The position numbers and the translations under genes are program-made. From Bdellovibrio sp. (GTDB taxonomy: Bacteria; Bdellovibrionota; Bacteriovoracia; Bacteriovoracales; Bacteriovoracaceae): DNA of 64,000 nucleotides. The stretch spans positions 1 through 64,000 of the forward strand of contig JACPIU010000020.1 in the NCBI GenBank assembly GCA_016187935.1, given 5' to 3'. Numbering within the stretch: the first letter of the stretch is position 1; each line of letters opens with the position of its first letter. Shown here piece by piece: positions 8,552-16,200 of the stretch. The notes beneath the pieces were generated by a model. That model searched no databases and was not told the DNA's origin. It worked only from the letters and a program-made list of their open reading frames with translations.

Positions 8552-9572
8552 AACTTTAATCATTTTCCTCAAAGACCGCCGATCCATATTGCGAATCCGG
8601 CAAGCAGTTCAAGCCAGTTTTCTAACACTTACCCTATTTTTAGGTTACCAGTTTTGGGTTTTTGTCCGTTATTTCGAAGTCGAGAACGCCGCGACTTCCA
8701 TGCCAACCCGCCCGAGCGGAGTTGAAGCGTTCCTTCCTATTGGAGGCCTCACCAGCTTGCGCTATTGGTTTTCCACAGGTGAATTCCATCCTTATCACCC
8801 CGCCTCTTTAATTATTTTTCTGGCCGTCATTAGTGTATCAATCTTGCTGAGAAAATCTTTTTGCAGTTGGATCTGTCCCATCGGATTTTTATCGGAAAGA
8901 CTCTATCAACCGTGGGCAGGTATTTTCCGAAGAAATATTGAGCTGCCATTTTGGGCCGATCTTCCTCTTCGCGCCATTAAATATTTACTCCTGGGATTTT
9001 TTGTTTGGGCCATTGGCCTTGCGATGAGTGAAATTGCCCTGCGAGAATTCATGCATAGTGATTATTGGAAAATGGCGGATGTGAAAATGTTGCACTTTTT
9101 TACCAGTATTTCAAATTTCGCCCTGGGAATGATTCTGGTGATTGCGGCGCTTTCGATTCCTATCCGCAATTTTTGGTGCCGTTTTCTCTGCCCCTACGGT
9201 GCTTTGCTTGGTCTGGCAGGTCTTATTTCTCCCTTCACGATCACGCGCGACAACAATTCATGCACTCATTGTAAAAAATGTACCCATTATTGTCCTGCTT
9301 ATCTCCCGGTAGAGGCCAAATCTCGCATCACATCTCCTGAATGTTCGTCATGTTTAACCTGTCTCTCGGGATGTCCCAAAGGCTCAATTACCTTCTCGAC
9401 GCGAAAGAAAAGGTTCACCCTCCCCCCTTGGGCCTATCTACTTATACTTCTGGTTGTGTTTTTTGGAATTATTCAAACAGCAAAGTGGGCGGGGAATTGG
9501 AACTCAAGCTTAGATGAACATGAGTTCCGACAACTCATCCCCAAAAGCAAAGAATTGCAGCATCCTCGCTAA
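8541..9572 (+). CDS. NapH/NosR/CcoG-like polyferredoxin membrane protein
   Basis: This 343-residue membrane protein has several TM helices (about residues 20-40, 78-100, 140-165, 185-205 and 290-312). Two CxxxCP motifs lie in loops (CSWICP and CRFLCP). A double [4Fe-4S] ferredoxin region follows: CTHCKKCTHYCP and CSSCLTCLSGCP. Such proteins pass electrons from the quinone pool to periplasmic or cytoplasmic partners in nitrate, N2O or cytochrome oxidase maturation systems. Here it lies between the NO-sensing pair and the quinol NO reductase, so a role in feeding or repairing that system is likely. No good ribosome site precedes the ATG. Confidence 0.85.
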   Translation: MRLSTLIIFLKDRRSILRIRQAVQASFLTLTLFLGYQFWVFVRYFEVENAATSMPTRPSGVEAFLPIGGLTSLRYWFSTGEFHPYHPASLIIFLAVISVSILLRKSFCSWICPIGFLSERLYQPWAGIFRRNIELPFWADLPLRAIKYLLLGFFVWAIGLAMSEIALREFMHSDYWKMADVKMLHFFTSISNFALGMILVIAALSIPIRNFWCRFLCPYGALLGLAGLISPFTITRDNNSCTHCKKCTHYCPAYLPVEAKSRITSPECSSCLTCLSGCPKGSITFSTRKKRFTLPPWAYLLILLVVFFGIIQTAKWAGNWNSSLDEHEFRQLIPKSKELQHPR

Positions 9573-9690
9573 AACTGAGAAAACGAGTCGACACCAACAT
9601 CACGAATTGAAATATCATCATTGAGATATAGACATTCATCAAATCGTCATCTCACGACAGTTGAATTTTATAAAAAAAGAATTGCTTCTA

Positions 9691-9718
9691 TTGACATTCC
9701 GATGCCAATTCTGATAAT
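9691..9718 (+). promoter_or_regulatory. Sigma-70 promoter of the NO reductase gene
   Basis: A perfect -35 TTGACA (9691-9696) is followed after 16 bp by GATAAT (9713-9718), about 80 bp ahead of the NO reductase start. The putative regulatory repeat at 9721-9740 begins 2 bp downstream, where a bound repressor would block RNA polymerase. Confidence 0.7.
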
Positions 9719-9720
9719 CG

Positions 9721-9740
9721 GATATGCACATGCTATTATC
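9721..9740. promoter_or_regulatory. Putative shared regulatory site, copy 2
   Basis: This stretch is a 16/20 match to 8532-8551 and sits over the expected transcription start of the NO reductase promoter. The candidate ligand is the NsrR-like Rrf2 protein encoded at 7452-7853. The assignment is inferred from position only. Confidence 0.4.
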
Positions 9741-9799
9741 GCAGAACATCCAAATGTTGGAAAGAATAAGTTCTAACTTTATACAAGGAGATTCATCTT

Positions 9800-12094
9800 A
9801 TGCGTTACTGGAAGCACTGGCTGGCCTTTGCAATTGTTGTCATCACTTCTTTTGTTATTCTCGGTCACTATGGTAGGGAAATTTATCGTCAGGCCCCTCC
9901 CATTCCAAGTAACGTGGTGAGCGCCGACGGAACGGTTCTTTTTACCGGCGAGGACATCCGCGATGGACAAAATGTCTGGCAGTCCATGGGTGGTCAGGAA
10001 GTGGGATCGATCTGGGGACATGGCGCATATGTGGCGCCTGATTGGTCGGCCGACTGGCTTCATCGTGAGGCGGTCATCATTCTCGATCAGTGGGCAGGAG
10101 AGCAACAAAGCAACGCAAAATATGCCGATCTCTCTCCCGAACAGCAGGCGAGTCTGCGTGCGCGGCTTGAAAAAGAGCTTCGAACCAATACCTATTCTGC
10201 TGACACCGGGATAATTCAAGTCTCAAGTTTGCGGGCCGAAGCCATTCAACAATTGATAACTTATTATTCTAATCTTTTTAGTGCTGATCCGGCCTTCGAA
10301 GATTTGCGTGCGGCCTATGCCATCCCCGAATTGGCAATTCATAAAGAAAAATTGCGCAAACAGATGAGTGCCTTCTTCTTCTGGACGGCCTGGACTTGCG
10401 CGACCAATCGTCCTGGCTCAAATATTACTTACACCAATAACTGGCCTTCGGAAGAACTGATCGGCAATCGCCCCACGGGTGATATCGTTATCTGGTCAGT
10501 GATAAGCTTTATATTGTTATTGGCCGGAATTGGCGCTCTGGTTTGGTATCACGCCGTTCTTAAGAGACGGCCGGAAGAAGAGATGCCTGCCTATCCTGAG
10601 CGAGACCCATTGTTTAAGTTGTCGCTGACACCTTCGATGAAAGCAACTTTGAAATATTTTTGGATTGTGGCGGCCTTGATTGTGGTACAAGTCTTGATGG
10701 GGGCGTTCACCGCCCATTACGGCATTGAAGGTGAAGGATTTTTTGGAATCCCTTTGGCAAAATGGCTCCCCTATGCTGTCACTCGCACCTGGCATACCCA
10801 GCTTGGAATTTTTTGGATTGCCACTGCCTGGTTGGCAACAGGACTTTTCATCGCTCCCGCCATTTCCGGTGTGGAACCGAAACTGCAACGATTTGGGGTA
10901 AACTTTCTCTTTGTATGCTTGCTGATTATTGTTGTCGGATCAATGTTTGGACAATGGTTGGCGGTTCAACAAAAATTGGGACTCCCCATGAATTTCTGGT
11001 TTGGCCATCAAGGATATGAATATGTCGATCTGGGCCGATTCTGGCAAATCTTTTTATTTGTGGGACTTTTTGTTTGGTTGGCCCTGATGGGTCGAGCGAT
11101 GTGGCCGGCAGTCAAAAAACCTAGCGAAAATCGCAGTCTGCTGGCCCTCTTTCTCATCTCAACTCTCGCCATCGGAAGTTTTTACGGTGCCGGGCTGATG
11201 TGGGGACGCCAAACCAATCTGGCCATTGCCGAATACTGGCGTTGGTGGGTAGTGCATCTTTGGGTTGAAGGTTTCTTTGAAGTTTTCGCAACTGTCGTCA
11301 TCGCTTTCCTCTTCACTCGAATGGGATTACTACGCGTCACCACGGCCACAAAGGCAGTGCTCTTTTCAACCGTCATTTTTCTCTCCGGTGGAATCCTCGG
11401 AACATTCCATCATCTCTATTTTACCGGAACGCCTACCGCTATTTTGGCCTTAGGAGCATCATTCAGTGCTCTTGAGATTGTCCCCTTGGTTCTGGTCGGC
11501 TTTGAGGCCTATGAGAACCTGTCTTTGGTTTCGGTTCGAAAGTGGGTGGCCAATTACCGTTGGCCAATTTATTTCTTTGTGGCCGTGGCCTTCTGGAATT
11601 TTGTGGGTGCCGGTCTATTCGGATTTCTGATCAACCCACCCATCGCCCTCTATTACATGCAAGGATTAAATACCACTCCGGTGCATGGCCATGCCGCACT
11701 TTTTGGCGTTTACGGCATGCTGGGAATTGGCCTCATGCTTTTTTGTCTTAAAGGATTGTCCGAGCAGCGGCAATGGCGAACGGGAAGCTTAAAATTTGCT
11801 TTCTGGTCGATCAATCTTGGTCTGGTTCTTATGATTGTTTTAAGTCTTCTACCGGTCGGATTACTACAGACCTGGGCCAGTGTTGATAAAGGTATGTGGT
11901 TCGCACGATCAGCAGAATTTATGCAGCTTCCCTTGTTGATAAAATTGCGTTGGTTGCGCATTATCGGCGATACAGTATTCGCCGCGGGAATTCTCGCCCT
12001 CGGGTACTTTATCTTAGGTTTAAAAACAGGTCATTCGTATGTGCAAAATGAGAATGAAGTTAAAGAGCAAGTAGACGAACCTGCGATTGTCTGA
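9800..12094 (+). CDS. norZ: Quinol-dependent nitric oxide reductase (qNor)
   Basis: At 764 residues this matches single-subunit quinol-dependent NO reductases. An N-terminal TM and periplasmic domain (residues about 1-230, including QSMGGQEVGSIWGHGAYVAP) is fused to a 12-TM haem-copper-oxidase-type core. Histidine and glutamate ligands are visible in WHTQLGIFW, VVHLWVEGFFEVFAT, TFHHLYFTG and HGHAALFGVYG. The enzyme reduces 2 NO to N2O with quinol electrons in the inner membrane. The start is well supported by AAGGAG and the promoter at 9691-9718. No denitrification genes are nearby, so detoxification of NO is the likelier role. Confidence 0.95.
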   Translation: MRYWKHWLAFAIVVITSFVILGHYGREIYRQAPPIPSNVVSADGTVLFTGEDIRDGQNVWQSMGGQEVGSIWGHGAYVAPDWSADWLHREAVIILDQWAGEQQSNAKYADLSPEQQASLRARLEKELRTNTYSADTGIIQVSSLRAEAIQQLITYYSNLFSADPAFEDLRAAYAIPELAIHKEKLRKQMSAFFFWTAWTCATNRPGSNITYTNNWPSEELIGNRPTGDIVIWSVISFILLLAGIGALVWYHAVLKRRPEEEMPAYPERDPLFKLSLTPSMKATLKYFWIVAALIVVQVLMGAFTAHYGIEGEGFFGIPLAKWLPYAVTRTWHTQLGIFWIATAWLATGLFIAPAISGVEPKLQRFGVNFLFVCLLIIVVGSMFGQWLAVQQKLGLPMNFWFGHQGYEYVDLGRFWQIFLFVGLFVWLALMGRAMWPAVKKPSENRSLLALFLISTLAIGSFYGAGLMWGRQTNLAIAEYWRWWVVHLWVEGFFEVFATVVIAFLFTRMGLLRVTTATKAVLFSTVIFLSGGILGTFHHLYFTGTPTAILALGASFSALEIVPLVLVGFEAYENLSLVSVRKWVANYRWPIYFFVAVAFWNFVGAGLFGFLINPPIALYYMQGLNTTPVHGHAALFGVYGMLGIGLMLFCLKGLSEQRQWRTGSLKFAFWSINLGLVLMIVLSLLPVGLLQTWASVDKGMWFARSAEFMQLPLLIKLRWLRIIGDTVFAAGILALGYFILGLKTGHSYVQNENEVKEQVDEPAIV

Positions 12095-12101
12095 CAAATT
12101 C

Positions 12102-12145
12102 AATTCACTAAAGCATTTGCACTCTGGTAAGTGCTTTAGTGAATT
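12102..12145 (+). terminator. Strong hairpin after NO reductase gene
   Basis: Perfect 14-bp arms, AATTCACTAAAGCA (12102-12115) and TGCTTTAGTGAATT (12132-12145), with a 16-nt loop begin 8 bp after the norZ stop. There is no U-tract after the stem, so it may act as a transcript-stabilising or Rho-assisted end rather than a classical terminator. Confidence 0.55.
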
Positions 12146-12202
12146 CCTGTATCTTCCGATAAAGCATGCATAAGATTTAATGTAATTACGAGCGGGTAAT
12201 TC

Positions 12203-13015
12203 ATGAAATGTATGATGTTGCCATTTATCTTGTTAAGCTTAGTTATGACAATGTCTTGCGGCAAAGACATGTTAAATGGATTGAATAATGCCCCCGTTAA
12301 TCAATTAAACAAATCATCCTCTTCGCCTGATCCAACTCCAACCACCACTCCCACTATCGCGCCGGTCGACAATGAAGGCAACTGCACTTGCCCTTTGATC
12401 TATGCACCGGTATGCGGGGCAGATGGAATGACGTACGGAAACTCGTGTGTGGCCAAGTGTAAAAATGTCTTAAGCTATAGCGATGGTGAATGTCCTAACC
12501 AGGAGCTTGATCCCGACGAACAGAGCTGCATTTGTACCCTGGAGTACATGCCTGTCTGCGGGGCCGATGGCAATACCTATGGAAATAGTTGCGTGGCAAA
12601 ATGTAACAATATCACTTCATACACTCAAGGAGTTTGTTCTCACCCTACAGTTGATGCTTGCATTTGTCCCTTGATCTACTCGCCGGTTTGTGCCAGCAAT
12701 AATCAGACCTATTCCAATGGTTGTCTGGCAAAATGTGATAACTTCAGCTCCTATCGAGTCGGGAAATGTACAAAAATCGAAGAACCATCATCCGATCTTT
12801 TATGCAAATGTCCTTATATCTACGCCCCTGTTTGCGGCAGTGATAAAAAAACCTACGCCAATGCCTGTGTCGCTAAGTGTAACGACATCACAAGCTATCG
12901 CAACGGGAAATGTCTCGAACTTTTCTATCCAAAAAAAATACCAGTGGAAATTGAAGATATCAAAATAAAAATTCCAGTCCTGGCAAATCCGCTTAAATGG
13001 TCAATCCCAAGGTAG
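12203..13015 (+). CDS. Lipoprotein with four Kazal-type serine protease inhibitor domains
   Basis: This 270-residue protein has a signal peptide and a lipobox-like MTMSC (Cys19), so it is probably an outer-membrane or surface lipoprotein. A Ser/Pro/Thr linker (residues about 37-55) leads to four Kazal domains at about 61-97, 109-145, 153-189 and 201-237. Each has six cysteines and a PVCG- or PVCA-like core with a TYxN segment. The residue at the canonical P1 position (second after the second Cys) is Leu, Leu, Leu and Tyr, which suggests inhibition of elastase-, chymotrypsin- or subtilisin-like proteases. It is a single gene, convergent with the next one. A role in resisting host or self proteases is inference. 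Confidence 0.88.
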   Translation: MKCMMLPFILLSLVMTMSCGKDMLNGLNNAPVNQLNKSSSSPDPTPTTTPTIAPVDNEGNCTCPLIYAPVCGADGMTYGNSCVAKCKNVLSYSDGECPNQELDPDEQSCICTLEYMPVCGADGNTYGNSCVAKCNNITSYTQGVCSHPTVDACICPLIYSPVCASNNQTYSNGCLAKCDNFSSYRVGKCTKIEEPSSDLLCKCPYIYAPVCGSDKKTYANACVAKCNDITSYRNGKCLELFYPKKIPVEIEDIKIKIPVLANPLKWSIPR

Positions 13016-13027
13016 AAAGAAGATAAA

Positions 13028-13414
13028 CTAAAAATCACAATCTCTAAAAATGTATTCGCCAAGTTTTTTACTGTCTAAAAATAATTCAATATTAAGAGAT
13101 GACTGTTGGTGGCCCTCAGTTATTTTCGCTGTCACATATTGGTTCACCTTTGAAGTGAATACGCCGTAATTTTCACTCACCTGCAAAGATAGGAAAGATA
13201 ATTCCGTTCTGGCCAATTGACCTAAATGTTGCTGGGCATGTTTGGAATTGATGGCGAGATGATAGGCAATTTTATTTTCGCCACACCAGCTTTGCCCGCG
13301 ATGCAAAGAGACGGCACCGTTACCGCAACGGTAGACTTCAGTCCAATTTACACAACTGGCTTCGAGTTGCACGCTGAATATACACACACATACAAGCAGA
13401 AAAATATTTTTCAT
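13028..13414 (-). CDS. Small secreted protein, unknown function
   Basis: I set the start at the ATG at 13414, preceded by AAGGAG; a GTG six bases upstream is in frame. The 128-residue product has a signal peptide (MKNIFLLVCVCIFSVQLEAS). The mature part has four cysteines (SCVNW, YRCG, SWCG and the C-terminal RDCDF), likely forming two periplasmic disulfides. No known family is recognised. The gene ends 12 bp from the Kazal gene on the opposite strand and diverges from the copper operon. Confidence 0.65.
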   Translation of the reverse strand: MKNIFLLVCVCIFSVQLEASCVNWTEVYRCGNGAVSLHRGQSWCGENKIAYHLAINSKHAQQHLGQLARTELSFLSLQVSENYGVFTSKVNQYVTAKITEGHQQSSLNIELFLDSKKLGEYIFRDCDF

Positions 13415-13528
13415 ACACACTCCTTTCTTTAATTTTCCAAATTACTAATTATGCGATCAGCATCACTATGAATAGAGTTATTTTTTAATTCTGTAAGAAT
13501 TACCTATGTCCATTATCTGCTTGTATGT

Positions 13529-13549
13529 GTGAGATTTATTACATCTCAC
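13529..13549. promoter_or_regulatory. Inverted repeat upstream of copper efflux operon
   Basis: GTGAGAT (13529-13535) and ATCTCAC (13543-13549) form perfect 7-bp arms with a 7-bp spacer, about 50 bp before the first gene of the Cus-type operon. Shape and position suit an operator for a dimeric regulator, but no regulator gene lies in the locus. Confidence 0.4.
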
Positions 13550-13600
13550 CGTGACCGTTTGCCTTTGAAGATAGCGTATATCAAGTAGACTGGAAAAACT

Positions 13601-15067
13601 ATGGAAGTACTCCAAAAAGAAAATGATTCTGATTATCACGGTGTCGCTCTTTGTTGGATGTGGATTTTAGTTACTGTAATTTCTTTGTTTGGAATCATGC
13701 AAGCCTCTGGAAAAAGTTTGGATTTGAATGAATATCTGGCAGAGGTCAAAGAGGCAAATCTGTCCATTCAGGCCTCTCGCTTAAGGGCCTTGGCCCTCAA
13801 GCATAAAATCACATCTAATGCTACAGTAGATGATCCCTTTATTGCCGCAGGTATCGATGAAATTCCCTTCAGTGGTGGAAATGCTAAAGTTCGTCGCTAC
13901 CAAATCAGTCAATCCATTCCATTTCCGGGAAAGCTAAAGACCAGATCTGAAATTGCAGAAATAAGAGCAGAATCTTCTGAATTCGACATGCAAACCGTGG
14001 AGAGGAAAATTCATGTCTTGGCCACCCACACCTTTTTACGGGCGAGTTATAATCGCGAGGCCATGATTTTGAATGAGCAAATTCAAAAAATTATAACGGA
14101 AACCGCTGCGAGCGCCAAATCCCGCTACAAGACGGGAGATACCAGTCATCATGATTGGCTCCTCGCCAAACTCGAATTGTCTTTACTCAATGTAGAGTTT
14201 CTTCGTTTAGGAAGAATGCAGAAAACCTTAGCGGTCTTGCTCAATGAATTAAGAGCAATGAATCCTGACTCACCAATTGAAGTTAATTATCAAAATCTTA
14301 TAAAGATTGAAAATGACTCGAAGGAAATTCAAATCAATCTGGACATCCAGCCCGAATTAAGGGCATGGAATTCCCAGAAAAATGCAGCAGAAAAAGAACT
14401 GAAGCTGATTAAATTGTCATATGCCCCCGATTTTGTAATTCAAGGTATGGCCATGGAGCCAACGATGAAAGACGCGGAGATGTCGGAACCTGCCAGTTGG
14501 GGTGTTATGGTGGGAATGACGATACCTCTTTTCTTTTGGAGAAAACAATCGGAACTGGTTGCGGCGGCAGAAAAAGACAGGATGGCGACAATTGCTGACT
14601 ATCAATCTTTGCAAAATCGATTCAGTACTGAAATAACAGATGCGAAACAACAACTTCAAACATCACTCGATCTGGTAAAACTTTATAAAAATGATGTCAT
14701 TCCAATCACGGAGATAGCTGTCAAAAATGCAAGATCGGGCTACACAGTAAAAACTATGTCTTTGCGACAATTTCTTGAAGCGCTACGCTCGCAAAGAAAT
14801 CAGAAGCTTGAACTCTTTGCGGCACAAATGGATGTTATTGTTGCCAAGACTAGAATTCAACAGCTTCTTGCAAGTCCTCCGGTTACAAGGTTTGCACCAG
14901 CGCGGCCGACATTGTTCAATTCAGAGATGAATCCCTCAATGGGTGTCGATGATGGTATGGGAACTTCAGCCGTCATTAATATGGGATCAGGGATGAGTGA
15001 TCCCAAAAGAAAAAAGAAAGATTCCTCTTCCTCTGAAACAAAAGCAAGTGGCATGGGAGGAATGTGA
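13601..15067 (+). CDS. Outer-membrane factor of Cu/Ag efflux (CusC/TolC-like)
   Basis: This 488-residue outer-membrane efflux protein has an N-terminal hydrophobic export segment (about residues 20-37) and two helical coiled-coil halves. The C-terminal 60 residues are Met-rich (SEMNPSMGVDDGMG, INMGSGMSD, SGMGGM), which is common in copper or silver handling proteins. It is the first gene of a four-gene operon and overlaps the adaptor gene as TGATG. The start is uncertain: the ATG at 13601 has a poor ribosome site and an internal ATG at residue 20 is possible. It should form the exit duct of the CusA-type pump. Confidence 0.87.
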   Translation: MEVLQKENDSDYHGVALCWMWILVTVISLFGIMQASGKSLDLNEYLAEVKEANLSIQASRLRALALKHKITSNATVDDPFIAAGIDEIPFSGGNAKVRRYQISQSIPFPGKLKTRSEIAEIRAESSEFDMQTVERKIHVLATHTFLRASYNREAMILNEQIQKIITETAASAKSRYKTGDTSHHDWLLAKLELSLLNVEFLRLGRMQKTLAVLLNELRAMNPDSPIEVNYQNLIKIENDSKEIQINLDIQPELRAWNSQKNAAEKELKLIKLSYAPDFVIQGMAMEPTMKDAEMSEPASWGVMVGMTIPLFFWRKQSELVAAAEKDRMATIADYQSLQNRFSTEITDAKQQLQTSLDLVKLYKNDVIPITEIAVKNARSGYTVKTMSLRQFLEALRSQRNQKLELFAAQMDVIVAKTRIQQLLASPPVTRFAPARPTLFNSEMNPSMGVDDGMGTSAVINMGSGMSDPKRKKKDSSSSETKASGMGGM

Positions 15068-16191
15068 TGCGCTTTAATTTTTTAATCATTGCTCTTTTGA
15101 TCAGCACTACGGTTTTTTCTCAACAAGATCATTCTCTTCATGAAGCTGAGCATATCCATACAGCTCCACTTCAAAAGGATGAAGCTCGAATCCCCATTGA
15201 CGTTTCAATTGAACAGCAAATGAAAATCGGACTTAAACTCTCGAAGGCGGAAAAGAAAAAAGTGGAGCATATGATTCGCACTGTCGGAATCGTGACGGTT
15301 GATCAAACCAAAGAAGCTCATATCCATACCAAGATTAAAGGGTGGATTGAGCAAATTTACGCAGACTATACTGGGAGGCCTATCAAAAGAGGAGAACCAC
15401 TTTTCGAGCTTTATAGTCCTGATCTTGTTTCTACTCAGGAAGAATATTTGTCTGCTCGGAAACAAGGAGGTCAAGGCCTGGAAATTTCAAATGCCGCACT
15501 CGAGAGACTTAAACTTTGGGGAGTTCCTCAATCTGAGTTAGATAGACTTAAAACAACAAGAAAACCTAAAAGAACCATTACCTTCACATCACCGGTAAGT
15601 GGAGTTATCGTCAATAAAACTGCAATTCGCGGGATGTACATCAATCCTGAAATGGAGCTTTATCACATCGCGGATTTATCCCGCATTTGGATCATTGTCA
15701 CTTTATATGAGAATGATGTCGCCACCATTGCCACCGGCGATGAAGCAGATATTCAGCTCCCTTACAATCCAAATAAGGTTTTCAAAGGAAAGATTAGCTA
15801 TATCTATCCAGAAATTGAATTGGAAACCCGTACAGGAAAGGCCAGGATTGAAATAAATAATCCTGATCAAAAGCTGAAGCCGGGAATGTTTGCCAATGTG
15901 AAACTCAAAAAAAATCTTGGAGAATCGGTGGTAGTTCCTGATGATTCCGTCATCGATACCGGAACGAGAAAAATCGTTTTTGCCAAAATAGGTCCAGCCC
16001 GTTTTGAACCTCGTGAAGTCAAAGTAGGCCCTCGCGTGGATGACAATTTTATTATTCTCATGGGACTTCAGGGCGGAGAGGACGTTGTTTCGAGCGCTAA
16101 TTTTCTCATCGATGCAGAAAGTAAATTACAAGCGGCCATCAAAAAAGGCTCCGCTCCCTCGCAAAGTCATGGCGGACATGGTGAAAAGTGA
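15067..16191 (+). CDS. cusB: CusB-like periplasmic adaptor
   Basis: The start at ATG 15067 is supported by GGGAGGA upstream and the TGATG overlap with the previous stop; an in-frame GTG lies one codon earlier. The 374-residue protein has a signal peptide (ending near TTVFSQ) and a His-rich N-terminus (HSLHEAEHIHT). The membrane-fusion fold carries the CusB-type segment YSPDLVSTQEEYLSARKQGG in the helical hairpin and SPVSGVIVNK in the lipoyl part. It links the inner-membrane pump to the outer-membrane factor and may pass Cu(I)/Ag(I) to it. Confidence 0.92.
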   Translation: MRFNFLIIALLISTTVFSQQDHSLHEAEHIHTAPLQKDEARIPIDVSIEQQMKIGLKLSKAEKKKVEHMIRTVGIVTVDQTKEAHIHTKIKGWIEQIYADYTGRPIKRGEPLFELYSPDLVSTQEEYLSARKQGGQGLEISNAALERLKLWGVPQSELDRLKTTRKPKRTITFTSPVSGVIVNKTAIRGMYINPEMELYHIADLSRIWIIVTLYENDVATIATGDEADIQLPYNPNKVFKGKISYIYPEIELETRTGKARIEINNPDQKLKPGMFANVKLKKNLGESVVVPDDSVIDTGTRKIVFAKIGPARFEPREVKVGPRVDDNFIILMGLQGGEDVVSSANFLIDAESKLQAAIKKGSAPSQSHGGHGEK

Positions 16192-16200
16192 GATGGCCTT

